Positions 23,020-35,995 are shown, numbered from the stretch's first letter. The stretch is 64,000 nt of DNA from Apostichopus japonicus (GCF_037975245.1 NC_092580.1:16194001-16258000); one strand, 5' to 3'. Notes: generated by a model from the sequence alone, not told the origin. Made by a program: numbers and translations.

Positions 23020-23200
23020 AGCCTGAAGATGAACTGGAAGAAAATACCTGCAACCACCTCCAAGATATTTGATCGACCTTCCATCAATAATCAAACCACT
23101 GTGAATTCGTAATTTCTCAATGAAGATGAACTGGAAGAAAATACCTGCAACCACATAGAAGATGTTTGATCGACCTTCCATCATTAATCTACCACTGTGA
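23020..23200 (+). other. Candidate terminal exon with internal duplication
   Basis: After a strong acceptor (attctctcgtttctcggcag) the frame reads PEDELEENTCNHLQDI and stops. About 95 bp later the same words recur (GAAGATGAACTGGAAGAAAATACC, then GATCGACCTTCCATCA), so the exon region was tandemly duplicated. Its acidic composition fits the acidic exon at 16525, and it could be the last exon of the same transcript, but only RNA evidence would show this. Confidence 0.3.
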
Positions 23201-23379
23201 ATTGTGTAGGGTGAGGATGTGTAGACTATACTACAAGGAGTAACTAGTACATCAATGAGAAAGCAGAGCTGGAATATCCATATCTCTTGTCGGTTTATTA
23301 CAAGGATATCACATTATTTAATACTACACGTCTTAAATTGCTAACGTAAAATTCATAGTATCTGTCCACATCAGAATTT

Positions 23380-24151
23380 TACTTCGTATTTTTTCTCTTC
23401 AAATTTACTCCATTTAATCTTTTTACTCTATTTACTCTATTACTAGTATTTACTCTATTTACCATATAAACTTTATTTACTTGATTTAATTGATTAACTT
23501 GATTTACTCTATTTACTCTATTTACTTTATTTTTTTTATTTACTTTATTTACCACATTTACCATATTTATTAAATTTACATTAAATACTTTATTTATGTT
23601 ATTTACGTTATTTATTTTATTTACTTTATTTACCTCATTTACTATATTTACATTACTTACATTAAATACTTTATATACAGTACTGTATTTTACTTTATTT
23701 ACTTAATTTTATGTAATTTTATGTAATTTATGTTATTTACTTTACTTACTTACTTTATTTACTTTCTTTCGGTTATTTAGGTTATTTATGCTTTACGTTA
23801 TTTACTTTATTAACTTATTTACTTTATTTTCTTTATTGACTTTATTTATGTTATTTATATGTGTGCGTGTGTGTGGTTTGTATATATACTTTACTTACTT
23901 TATATATGTGTGCGTTTGTGCGTGTGTGTGTGTGTGTGTGTGGGGCTTGTAAAAACAATTGCATATTTACTTTATTTATGTTACTTACGTTGTTTACTTT
24001 ATTTACTTTATTACTGCATTAACTTAATTGACTTTATTTACTTTCTTTACTTGATTAACTTAATTTATTTTCTTTACTTTTTTTTACTTTACTTATTTCA
24101 TTTACTTTATTTACCCTATTTACTCTATTTACTTTATTTACTGTATTTATT

Positions 24152-24194
<43 letters not shown>

Positions 24195-24952
24195 TATATA
24201 TAAACATATGTATGCGTGTGAGTGTGTGTGTGTGGTTTGTATATACAATTATATATAGAGTTCTATGTATATATATATGTATATATTTGCGTGTGTGTAT
24301 GGCTTGTATATACATTTAGTCTTTTCGAAGTTTCCCTTTCGAGATCCGGCTTCTCAATACAGATCTCTTTAGAGTGTGCCAATATTTGTCACCAAAACAG
24401 AATTCGCCATTGTTCGATACTGGTGACAAATGTGCCTACATTTACCTTATTTACTTCATTACTTTATTTACTTCATTTACTATATTTACATTATATACTT
24501 TATATACAGTACAGTATTTTACTTTATTTACCTAATTTACCTTATTTTATGTTATTTACTTTATTAACTTTATTTACTTTATTTCGGTTATTCAGGTTAT
24601 TTACTTTATTAACTTATTTACTTTATTTTCTTTATTTACTTATATTATTTATATGTGTGCGTGTGTGTGTGGTTTGTATATATACTTTACTTACTTTATA
24701 TATGTGTGCGTTTGTGCGTGTGTGTGTGTGGGGCTTGTATATACAATTGCATATTTACTTTATTTATGTTACTTACGTTGTTTACTTTATTTACTTTATT
24801 ACTGCATTAACTTAATTGACTTTATTTACTTTCTTTACTTGATTAACTTAATTTATTTTCTTTACTTTTTTTTACTTTACTTATTTCATTTACTTTATTT
24901 ACCCTATTTACTCTATTTACTTTAATTAGTTTATTTACTGTATTTATTTATT

Positions 24953-25000
<48 letters not shown>

Positions 25001-25739
25001 ATATGTATGCGTGTGAGTGTGTGTGTGTGGTTTGTATATACAATTATATATAGAATTCTATGTATATATATATATGTATATATTTGCGTGTGTGTATGGC
25101 TTGTATATACATTTAGTCTTTTCGAAGTTTCCCTTTCGAGATCCGGCTTCTCAATACAGATCTCTTTAGAGTGTGCCAATATTTGTCACCAAAACAGAAT
25201 TCGCCATTGTTCGATACTCATGTGCCTACATTTACCTTATTTACTTCATTACTTTATTTACTTCATTTACTATATTTACATTATATACTTTATATACAGT
25301 ACTGTATTTTACTTTATTTACCTAATTTACTTTATTTTATGTTATTTATGTAATTTATGTTATTTACTTTATTTCGGTTATTTACGTTATTTACGTTAAC
25401 TTATTTACTTTATTTTCTTTATTGACTCTATTTATGTTATTTATATGTGTGCGTGTGTGTGGTTTGTATATATACTTTACTTACTTTATATATGGGTGCG
25501 TTTGTGCGTGTGTGTGTGTGGGGCTTGTATATACAATTGCATATTTACTTTATTTATGTTACTTACGTTGTTAACTTTATTTACTTTATTACTGCATTAA
25601 CTTTAGGTTACTTTATTTACTTTCTTTACTTGATTAACTTAATTTATTTTCTTTACTTTTTTTTACTTTACTTATTTCATTTACTTTATTTACCCTATTT
25701 ACTCTATTTACTTTAATTAGTTTATTTACTGTATTTATT

Positions 25740-25779
<40 letters not shown>

Positions 25780-26526
25780 ATATGTATGCGTGTGAGTGTG
25801 TGGTTGTATATACAATTATATATAGAGTTCTATGTATATATATTTATATGTATATATTTGCGTGTGTGTATGGCTTGTATATACATTTAGTCTTTTCAAA
25901 GTTTCCCTTTCGAGATCCGGCTTCTTAATACAGATCTCTATAGAGTGTGCCAATATTTGTCACCAAAACAGAATTCGCCATTGTTCGATACTGGTGACAA
26001 ATGTGCCTACATTTACCTTATTTACTTTATTTACTTCATTTACTATATTTACATTATATACTTTATATACAGTACTGTATTTTACTTTATTTACCTAATT
26101 TACTTTATTTTATGTTATTTATGTAATTTACTTTATTAACTTTATTTACTTTATTTACTTTATTTCGGTTATTTACTTTATTAACTTATTTACTTTATTT
26201 TCTTTATTTACTTTATGTTATTTATAGGTGTGCGTGTGTGTGGTTTGTATATATACTTTACTTACTTTATATATGTGTGCGTTTGTGCGTGAGTGTGTGG
26301 GGCTTGTATATACAATTGCATATTTACTTTATTTATGTTACTTACGTTGTTTACTTTATTTACTTTATTACTGCATTAACTTAATTGACTTTATTTACTT
26401 TCTTTACTTGATTAACTTAATTTATTTTCTTTACTTTTTTTTACTTTACTTATTTCATTTACTTTATTTACCCTATTTACTCTATTTACTTTAATTAGTT
26501 TATTTACTGTATTTATTTATTTATTT

Positions 26527-26601
<75 letters not shown>

Positions 26602-28093
26602 ATATATATATATATAAACATATATATATATATAAACATATATATATATATAAACATATATATATATATACATACATATGTATGCGTGTGAGTGTGTGTG
26701 TGTGGTTTGTATATACAATTATATATAGAGTTCTATGTATATATATATATATGTATATATTTGCGTGTGTGTATGGCTTGTATATACATTTAGTCTTTTC
26801 GAAGTTTCCCTTTCGAGATCCGGCTTCTCAATACAGATCTCTATAGAGTGTGCCAATATTTGTCACCAAAACAGAATTCGCCATTGTTCGATACTGGTGA
26901 CAAATGTGCCTACATTTACCTTATTTACTTTATTTACTTCATTTACTATATTTACATTATATACTTTATATACAGTACTGTATTTTACTTTATTTAGCTA
27001 ATTTACTTTATTTTATGTTATTTATGTAATTTATGTAATTTACTTATTTTCTTTGTTTACTGTATTAACTTTATTTACTTTATTTACTTTATTTCGGTTA
27101 TTTAGGTTATTTATGTTATTTACGTTATTTACTTTATTAACTTATTTACTTTATTTTCTTTATTTACTTTATGTTATTTATATGTGTGCGTGTGTGTGGT
27201 TTGTATATATACTTTACTTACTTTATATATGTGTGCATTTGTGCGTGTGTGTATGTGTGTGTGGGGCTTGTATATACAATTGCATATTTATTTTATTTAT
27301 GTTACTTACGTTGTTTACTTTATTACTGCATTAACTCAATTTACTTTCTTTACTTGATTAACATTATTTACTTTCTTTCCTTTTTTTTTTTTTATTGACG
27401 TTATTTACTTTCTTTACTTTATTTACTGTATTTACTTTATTTACTTTATTTACTTTATTTACTGTATTTACTTTATTTACTTTATTTACTAAATTTACAT
27501 GATATACTTTCATTACTTTCTTAAATTTATTTACTTTCTTTACTTTATTTACTAAATTTACATGATATACTTTATTTACCTTATTTACTTCATTTACTAT
27601 ATTAACATTATATACTTTATATACAGTACTGTATTTTACTTTATTTACTTAATTTTATGTTATTTATGTAATTTATGTTATTTACTTTATTTTCTTAATT
27701 AACTTTATTTACTTTACTTCCTTTATTTACTTTCTTTACTTTATTTCGGTTATTTACTTTATTAACTTATTTACTTTATTTTCTTTATTTACTTTATTTA
27801 TGTTATTTATATGTGTGCGTGTGTGTGGTTTGTATATATACTTTACTTACTTTATATATATATGTGCGTTTGTGCGTGTGTGTGTGTGGGGCTTGTATAT
27901 ACAATTGCATATTTACTTTATTTATGTTACTTACGTTGTTTACTTTATTACTGCATTAACTGAATTTACTTTATTTACTTGATTAACTTTATTTATTTTC
28001 TTTACTTTTTTTTACTTTACTTATTTCATTTACTTTATTTACCCTATTTACTCTATTTACTTTAATTAGTTTATTTACTGTATTTATTTATTT

Positions 28094-28124
<31 letters not shown>

Positions 28125-29448
28125 GCGTGTGAGTGTGTGTGTGGTTTGTATATATATATATATGTATATATTTGCGTGTGTGTATGGCTTGTATATACAT
28201 TTAGTCTTTTCCAAGTTTCCCTTTCGAGATCCGGCTTCTTAATACAGATCTCTATAGAGTGTGCCAATATTTGTCACCAAAACAGAATTCGCCATTGTTC
28301 GATACTGGTGACAAATGTGCCTACATTTACCTTATTTACTTTATTTACTTCATTTACTATATTTACATTATATACTTTATATACAGTACTGTATTTTACT
28401 TTATTTACCTAATTTACTTTATTTTATGTTATTTATGTAATTTATGTTATTTACTTTAGTTACTTGAGTTACTTTATTTATTTTATTTACTTTATTTACT
28501 TTATTGCCTTATTGCCTTTGTCGTTCAAGTTCATATAACAGAGTCTTTTCGAAGTTTCTCTTTCAAGATCCGGCCTTTGTCGTAATTGCCTTATTGCCTT
28601 TGTCGTTCAAGTTCATATAACAGAGTCTTTTTGAAGTTTCTCTTTCGAGATCCGGCTTCTCAATACAGATCTCTATAGAGTGTGCCAATATTTGTCACCA
28701 AAACAGAGTTCGCCATTGTTCGATACTGGTGACAAATGTGACTACATTTACTTTAATACTTTATTTACTTTATTTGCTTTATTAACTTTGTTTACTTTCT
28801 TTACCATATTTACTAAACTTACATGATATACATTATATACTTTATATACTTAATTGCATATTTACTTTTTTTACTGTATTTATTTTATTTACTTTAAAGT
28901 TACTTTAAAGTTAGTTTATGAACTTTATGTTCTTTATTTACTTTATTTATGTTATTTATATGTGTGCGTGTGTGTGGTTTTGATATATATATATATATAC
29001 TTACTTACTTTACATATATGTATATGCGTGCATGTGTGTGTGTAGCTTGTATATACAATTGCATATCGTATTTACTTTCTTTAGTTGATTTACTTGATTT
29101 ACTATATTTACATTATATACTTCATATACAGTACTGTATTTACTTTATTTCATTTGTTTACTATATTAACTTTATTTACTTTCTTTACTTTATTTACCTT
29201 ATTTACTTTCTTTACTTTCTTTACTTTATGTACTTTAGTTACTTTATTAATTTTTTAAAGATATTTACTCTAGTTACTTTATTTACTTTATTTTCCTTTA
29301 GTTATTTTACTTATTTTATTTACTTTATTTAGTTTAATTACTTCATTTCCTTTAATAACATTATTCACTTTACTTACTTGTTTTTTGTTTTACTTTATTT
29401 ATTTTATTTACTCTATTTACTTTAATTAGTTTATTTACTTTATTTATT

Positions 29449-29496
<48 letters not shown>

Positions 29497-30645
29497 TACT
29501 TTATTTATTTATTTTATATATATATGTATGTTTATTTGTGCGTGTGTGTATGTGTATGGCTTTACTTTATTTACTTTATTTACTTTCTTTAGTTAACTTG
29601 ATTTACTATATTTACATTATATACTTTATATACAGTACTGTATTTACTTTATTTAATTTGTTTACTATAGTAACTTTATTAACTTTCTTTATTTTATTTA
29701 CTTTCTTTACTTTATGTACTTTATGTACTTAAGTTACTTTAATAATTTTTTTACTTTATTTACTCTAGTTAGTTTATTTACTTTAGTTACTTTTTTATTT
29801 TATTTACTTTAGTTACTTTATTTACTTTAATTACTTCATTTCCTTTAATTACGTTATTCACTTATGTTATGTTTACTAAATTTAAATGATATACTTTATA
29901 TACTTTATTTATGTTTTTTATATGTTATTTACGTTATTTACTTTATTTCCTAACTTTTTATTTTGTTTCCTTTATTAACTTTATTTTCTTTATTAACTTT
30001 ATTTGTGTTATTTATATGTGTGCGTGTGTGTGTTTTGTATATATATATACTTTACTTACTTTTTATATATGTATATATGTGCCTTTGTGCGTGTGGCTTG
30101 TATATACACTTTCATATTTACTTTATTTACTTTCTATACTTGATTAACTTTATTTACTGTTTTTACTGTATTTACTGTATTTAATGTATTTACTTTATTT
30201 ACTATAGAGTGTGCCAATATTTGTCACCAAAACAGAATTCGCCATTGTTCGATACTGGTGACAAATGTGACTACATTTACTTTATATACTTTATTAACTT
30301 TCTTTACCTTATTTACTTTCTTTACCATATTTACTAAATTTACATGATATACATTATATACTTTATATACTTCATTGCATATTTACTTTATTTACTTTAT
30401 TTATTTTTTGTACTTTCAAGTTACTTTAAAGTTACTTTATGAACTTTGTTCTTTATTTTCTTTATTTACTTTATTTATGTTATTTATATGTGTGTGTGGT
30501 TTGTATATACTTACTTTATATATATGTATATGTGTGCGTTTGTGTGGCTTGTATATACAATTGCATATCGTATTAACTTTATCTACTTTCTTTAGTTGAT
30601 TTACCATATTTACATTAGATACTTTATATACAGTACTGTATTTAC
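23380..30645. repeat. TTTACTTTA satellite with (TA)n and (GT)n blocks
   Basis: More than 7 kb is built from a 9-bp unit TTTACTTTA and close variants (TTTATGTTA, TTTACCTTA). Interspersed are (TA)n runs at about 24155-24200, 24958-24996, 25746-25776, 26527-26660 and 29456-29492, and GTGTGCGTGTGTGTGG tracts. A longer order of about 770-900 bp is visible: GGCTTGTATATACATTTAGTC recurs at about 24301, 25099, 25872, 26774 and 28186. Open frames here, rich in Leu/Tyr/Phe/Ile/Cys, are products of the low-complexity sequence and not genes. Confidence 0.95.
24319..24438. repeat. ~115-bp unique module embedded in the satellite (first copy)
   Basis: AGTCTTTTCGAAGTTTCCC..., CGAGATCCGGCTTCTCAATA and AGAGTGTGCCAATATTTGTC form a module of balanced composition inside the A+T satellite. 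It ends in an inverted repeat, TTTGTCACC ... GGTGACAAA, around a loop of about 30 bp. Other copies start near 25117, 25890, 26792, 28202 and 28622, with partial ones at 28540 and 30205. Confidence 0.85.
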
Positions 30646-30648
30646 TTT

Positions 30649-31517
30649 GGTGGTTGGACTGGAGTTGTTTATATGGAACTTGTTTTTGTGGCGGCACTTC
30701 GATATGAGCTCTGGGCGTTTGTTCAGGAGGGTCCGTTTGTCTGCGTTGATAATGGTGAGTTTTTCTGTGAGACAGAGGTTGCACCGCTTCGACTCGTTGT
30801 TGTAGGCTTTGGTTCTGCTGGCGATCGACCAATTGATGGTGAATGGCTTGTTGTTCTGCTTCAGCTGCCAGATGTGCTTCGAGAGTTCCGTTGCATTTTG
30901 GTGTTTTTCGTGGTTGAACGACATTTTTTGGTTGCCATATCTAAGCTTGAAAGGGGGTTCGTTAGACCTATGTAAGTCTTGCAGTTGTCGGTGGTTTTCA
31001 CTTCGGCCTTGTATATGATGTTTGATGCCTGGCAGTTTCCATTTAGTGGGCATGTATCCTTTTGTCGGCAGTTGCAAGCTTCCTTTTCTTTCGTTGTATG
31101 GATGGTTGATATACGTTTGTTGTGTCCTTTGATGATGCTGGCGATGTTGGGCATGCAGCTGTAACTGACTTTCACGGTGTTTCTGTTGAATATCTTGTGC
31201 AGTTTCGATGTCTTCGGGAAGTGTTTGTTGATGAGTTTCAGGAATGTGCCTCCTATGTTCGGGGCTACTTTGCGGCTGAAAGGGGGGTTGAACCAGATGA
31301 TGTTGCGCCTTCTGTTGCGGTTGTTCTTGGTTGGTTGGTGGGTGATGTATGAGAGGCCTTCAGTGTAGTTACTTGACTTAAATGCTTCCTGGTAGGCTAG
31401 TACGGCTTTCTTAAAGATATCTTCGTCGTGGGAGATGGCGGAGATACGTCTGCTGATTGAGGCTGGTAGGGACCTGGTGATGCTGGGTGGATGGTTAAAT
31501 TGTCTGTGGATGTACAC
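30649..31517 (-). pseudogene. Penelope linker and GIY-YIG endonuclease (minus copy)
   Basis: The frame from 31517 includes NIIWFNPPFSRKVAPNIG and FNRNTVKVSYSCMPN, then the cysteine cluster CNCRQKDTCPLNGNC, followed by NIIYKAEV and TYIGLT, which form the GIY-YIG box. After a frame change (about 30960) the domain goes on with ELSKHIWQLKQNNKPF and TINWSIASRTKAY, and ends with a Leu/Asn-rich stretch. The cysteine cluster before the nuclease is a known feature of some Penelope-like lineages. Confidence 0.8.
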
Positions 31518-32640
31518 TGGGTGGTCGTTGGCTTCCTGTAAGGGTAGTGTCTTCCTGTGTTGAGGTTGAAGGTTACGTCAAGGAAGTTAGTGATCTTTAG
31601 GTTGCAGTCGATGGTGATGCTGAGTCCCAGATCTTTGAATAAGCTAATCAGGTGTTTTCTTAACCGGTCTGCTTTACTTCCGTTGGTGTTTTTGAGGGCT
31701 GCTAGACCGTCGTCCCTGTATAGCCCGATGCATTCCTTCCCATATTCTCTTGCTAGTTTGTTTAGAATGTAGAGTCCTACGAGCTTGCATACCTCGGCCC
31801 CATCGTAGCTGCCCATGGTGACATCAAAGAGGTCGCTGTGCCTTTTCTTCATGCAAGGTGTGTCATTATCGAATAGGAGTGACTTCCTGGAGTGCATGAT
31901 GATCTGTACGTCTTGGTTGGAGATGTGGGTGTGTTCTTTAGCCATAGTTAAGGCTTTTTCCAGTAGGCTTCTTCTTATGGAGGGGTAGAACTCAACAATG
32001 TTGAAGCTGATGAAGGTGTATTTCGCTTTGCTTTGTATGTTCTTGAACCATTCGATGACGGATGACGTGTTCCTCCATTGGTTGACTTTCGTGGCGGTAC
32101 TTACGGCGTTGTTTATTCTGTCTAGGATGACCTTGCTTATGAGTCCTGTTTCACTCTTTGCCGGGTTGATGAGCCTGCATGGAAGGTTGTTCTCAAAGTT
32201 GTCCTTGTGGTCGTTCAGGGTGATGAAGGCTTGCTTGGTGGCCATCGATTCCATGCGGTTGTCGATCCCTAGTTTCTCGGCTATGGTTCTAGCTTCAGAA
32301 GTTGATTCGGTCGACAGGTGCCATGGAGGTTGTCTGGTAATTATTTGTGATGCGTTGCCTGAGGAGTTTATCGTGCAGTTGGGTGTCTGTCTCGTATAGG
32401 TTTCTGGTTTTGTCGGCCGGGATGAGCAGTTTGGTAGTTTGCTTAATCCTGCTGACGTCTTTTCTGAGTTTGTCTTGGAATTGGTTGATTACTTTTTTGA
32501 ACATCACGGTCTCGAACGGCTTCAGTTCTTCGATCTGCGGTGGACACTTCTTGCTTTTGAATCCAAAGTTCTCCTTGTGAGCTGGGTGGTGCTCGTCATC
32601 CTCCTCGTCTTCTTCTTCGTTATCTTTGCATGTTTTTAGG
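31397..32640 (-). pseudogene. Penelope-like reverse transcriptase
   Basis: The RT core (31397-32254) shows the Penelope family blocks AFITLNDHKDNF, LINPAKSETGLISK, FISFNIVEFYPSI and GSYDGAEVCKLVGLYIL. The catalytic box is LYRDDGLAAL and a late block reads KITNFLDVTFNL. Upstream, 32295-32640 supplies an acidic region and SRIKQTTKLLIPADKTRN, which is the usual N-terminal part, in another frame. Both catalytic aspartates of YRDD are present. The separation from the N-terminal part, and from the endonuclease downstream, by frame changes marks the copy as broken. Confidence 0.85.
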
Positions 32641-32692
32641 GAGAAGGAAGCTTTCCATCTCATACGTTTGATGACGTTTTCAACTTTTTCGA

Positions 32693-33190
32693 TGAGCTGC
32701 ATGCCCAACATCGCCAGCATCATCAAAGGACACAACAAACGTATATCAACCATCCATACAACGAAAGAAAAGGAAGCTTCCAACTGCCGACAAAAGGATA
32801 CATGCCCACTAAATGGAAACTGCCAGGCATCAAACATCATATACAAGGCCGAAGTGAAAACCACCGACAACTGCAAGACTTACATAGGTCTAACGGAACC
32901 CCCTTTCAAGCTTAGATATGGCAACCAAAAGATGTCGTTCAACCACGAAAAACACCAAAATGCAACGGAACTCTCGAAGCACATCTGGCAGCTGAAGCAG
33001 AACAACAAGCCATTCACCATCAATTGGTCGATCGCCAGCAGAACCAAAGCCTACAAAAACGAGTCGAAGCGGTGCAACCTGTCTCACAGAAAAACTCACC
33101 ATTATCAACGCAGACAAACGGACCCTCCTGAACAAACGCCCAGAGCTCATATCGAAGTGCCGCCACGAAAAGTTCCACATAAAGAACTAT
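32693..33190 (+). pseudogene. Penelope GIY-YIG endonuclease, inverted second copy
   Basis: Same protein blocks as the minus copy, but on the plus strand: SCMPNIASIIKGHNKRI, SNCRQKDTCPLNGNC (first Cys of the cluster changed to Ser), NIIYKAEV, TYIGLTEPPFKLRYGNQ and ELSKHIWQLKQ. It is truncated just before the element end and runs into the satellite. The long plus-strand frame from 32626 starts in the antisense of the RT region, so its first residues are meaningless. Confidence 0.8.
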
Positions 33191-33600
33191 TTATGTTATT
33201 TATATGTGTGCATGTGTGTGGTTTGTATATACTTACTTACTTTATATATATGTATATGTGTGCATTTGTGCGTGTGTGTGTGTGTGGCTTGTATATACAA
33301 TTGCATATCGTATTAACTTTATTTACTTTCTTTAGTTGATTTACTTTACTTACATTATATACTTTATATACAGTACTGTATTTACTTTATTTCATTTACT
33401 TTCTTTACTTTATTATCTTTATTTACTTTATGTACTTCATTAACTTTTTTTACTTTTACTTGATTTAAATTTACTTGATTTAAATTTACTTGATTTAAAT
33501 TTACTTGATTTAAAGTTACTTGATTTAAATTTACTTGATTTAAATTTACTTGATTTAAATTTACTTTATTTCAATTTACTTTTTTTGTGTGTGTGGCTTG
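33190..33600. repeat. Continuation of the satellite plus a 15-bp repeat
   Basis: The TTTACTTTA satellite resumes after the Penelope element. At about 33455-33565 it turns into about eight copies of a 15-bp unit TTACTTGATTTAAAT. Confidence 0.85.
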
Positions 33601-34830
33601 TATATACAATTGTATATAGGATTATTGATGTAATATCTCTACAATTTTAATTATATTTATTTGCCTTTGTCATTGTTTCTGGTTACAAAATGCCTACAGT
33701 TTAATTCCAATCTCTGTACCGGTTTCGAACCTCTGTATATTTAATCAGTGTCCATAGCCTAGTTGCCATGCTGTCCGCATATAAATCTAAATGGGGTAAA
33801 GATTGGGTTTTTAGTCCAGGGTTTTTTATGATTTTCACCACATTTTGTATTGCAATCTTTTAAATTTGTGCTAAGTTAGTTTATCAAAGTATTTGATTAT
33901 TTTGTTATGTAAAACGAATTAAAGTTTGCACGATAACCGAAATAATTTACGTGTTAAAATCATGAACACCTCCATGGTTTTCCCAGTCAATTATAAATAG
34001 ATTACCTCTTGTCTGTATGGTATATGCAATAACTGTATCTCGTTTTCTTTACTTAGTATACTAAGATCTAAATTTACTTTACAGTATAATCCTTCGTTCT
34101 CTTATTCTTGTCTTCAGTTCCTGATATGATCTCGTCCAATGCGATCAATAAATTACGTGCTTATTTACCTAATGGAGTTCTCTCATAATTTGTGTTATTC
34201 CCATGCTGTAACATCATTAAGATATTACCAAGATATTACACTGGCCACGAGGATCGAGGTTTCCAATTAATGTCAACTGACTTATTCATCGGTTCCAACA
34301 TTTGACTGGCATTATGGCTTTGATTGGAAAAATTTGAGAAATTGATTCAAGCAGTGATGATTTTGCAAGTAATGAAGATAGACTAGGGCAGTTCTTTATA
34401 GCAAATAGTGTCTGGGATGAGAAACGAGTTGCATTATTTCTGTGTCATCGGGGCTAACTTACGTACGATCTTCTAATAAGTTTAGTCATGCCGGATAAAC
34501 CGTATGTGAACACTTACGACGAACTTATATTAAAGGGGCTTAATTTTGACTCCCAAACCACTTACTCTTAGCAGTGGTCTAATTCTGCCCTGTTGAATGC
34601 ACAACTTCCCCTCACTGAACCATTTCCCCTCCCTCGACTGAAGGTAGCCTATACGCCCATCACACACTAAATCACAAAAATAATGTGGTCTCTAAGTCTA
34701 GAAGTTCTCACTAGCTCAACGAAACCCATCACTGGATAGCTGACAAGTTCATCATCAATGACATGACAATGACAATGACAATGACATGACATGGCATCAT
34801 CAATTTTCCGTATCATGACCGTGAAGATTT
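33600..34830. other. Gene-empty stretch
   Basis: A+T-rich sequence with no supported exon. A short microsatellite, (CAATGA)n-like with ATGACATG steps, lies at about 34755-34795. Confidence 0.4.
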
Positions 34831-34833
34831 TTT

Positions 34834-35124
34834 TGCTATCCCAGCCGGAAGTTTTCGCCACTTGTAAACAAGCCTCTTCACTCAGTAGTAAACAATTTTT
34901 GCTGTTCATGGCGGGCCTAAAGGGGACTAAACACCACACCACTAAACACCACATGTATTTCCATTTATGCATTCAACATGCTGGCCTCAATAAACCAGAT
35001 CATGATTGATCATAGGTCAAAAAAGATGTTCTCTTGCTGCTTTTTGGCACCGTTTTCCTGAGATATAGTAGAACATTCGGGCGGATGGATATAGACTCTA
35101 ATAGGAGTATATGCCACCTGAACA
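34834..35124 (+). repeat. Dispersed repeat, copy 1
   Basis: A stretch of about 290 bp matches the complement of about 54474-54775. Shared words are GCTATC..AGCCGGAAGTTTT, CCTCTTCACTCAGTAGTAA, AAAAAGATGTT.TCTT and GGATATAGACTCTAATAGGAGTAT. The two copies lie in opposite orientation 19.6 kb apart and differ at many positions, so they look like an old interspersed family rather than a recent duplication. Confidence 0.8.
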
Positions 35125-35129
35125 TGGGA

Positions 35130-35995
35130 AGCGGGCAACCCTTTTGCGCACGTTACTATACTAATAATATACATTGACCCTGGATACAGAGGCCTTACCA
35201 CAAAGAACGTACGAGAGATGCAACAGTTGTGATCCAACCAGCGATAGTACGATACAGAATAAATAGAGGCCTACCATTACAATCATTCTGAAAGTTCGGA
35301 ACTCTTATAAAAAGTCTTCCCTCTCTCGTCCCCAGGCAAGATGATGTCACTATACAGGTGTTGTAGCTCTTTTCGTGGAAAGCTTGGTTCATTAGTTGAA
35401 GATGAAACATGTGGGAGCGGGAGGGGCGTAGAGCATGAGGGGAACATGAGACGATGTCGATTTTGAATGCTTGCTCTTAGTTGTTTCACAGTTCATTAAT
35501 GTTGCACTATTCTCAGTGTTCCACTAAGTCATAATGTAACCCCCCCCCCCACCCCCGGCAAGAGGAAAAGGCAACAATAAACAAATAATTTCAAGTAATC
35601 TTGAATATATATATTCACGCGGTTACTTCATCTGGCCAGAAATTCTCTATATAGTAGGCTAAATGGAAAACTTTGTATGTGATTTTATTGTAATAACAGA
35701 CCAAGACCAGTAATTGACTTTGGGGAAGAGGTGAGGGGTGAGACTACAGTCATGTGAGTGTGTGTGTGTGTGGGGGGGGGGGGGGATTAGGGAAGTGTCA
35801 AAATCCGAACTGTGAGCTCCCAGAATAGTATGATATGTGTCCGTTTATGGGTGCGTTTATCCGACCTCCCCGTGACTGAAGTATTGTAAAGTAAACTTTG
35901 AATGTATTTGCTTGAAGGATGTTGCTGGTATCAGGGTATCATACCAATGTTTAATAAGCTATGATTATACTAGCTACAAGTCAACACTTATTTTA
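35130..35995. other. Gene-empty stretch
   Basis: No supported exon. C- and G-runs at about 35540-35556 and 35770-35786 and a GTGTGTG tract are the only low-complexity features. Confidence 0.35.

Larger units (their letters stand above)
30649..33190 (-). mobile_element. Penelope-like retroelement with inverted endonuclease arms
   Basis: The element lies inside the TTTACTTTA satellite. Its main copy reads on the minus strand: an N-terminal region and reverse transcriptase (about 32690-31400), then a cysteine-rich linker and GIY-YIG endonuclease (about 31400-30649). A second, plus-strand copy of only the linker and endonuclease (about 32693-33190) is joined head-to-head to its 5' end, so that about 0.5-kb inverted arms flank the RT. 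Partial inverted copies at the 5' end are typical of Penelope-like elements. The arms are almost identical, implying recent insertion. Several frame changes make the copy inactive. Confidence 0.85.

Noticed and set aside
23859-30599. Many open frames of 60-200 codons rich in Leu, Tyr, Phe, Ile and Cys
   Set aside because: They are translations of the TTTACTTTA satellite and GTGTGCG tracts, overlap in several frames and repeat with the satellite's order.
23380-30645. Telomeric repeat
   Set aside because: TTTACTTTA is not a known animal telomere unit, the array is internal and mixed with other repeats, and unique genes lie on both sides.
30610-31077. Plus-strand frames opposite the Penelope endonuclease
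   Set aside because: Antisense shadows of the nuclease coding sequence.
32626-33339. A 237-codon plus-strand gene
   Set aside because: Its start is antisense to the Penelope RT region and its end is satellite; only the middle endonuclease part is meaningful.
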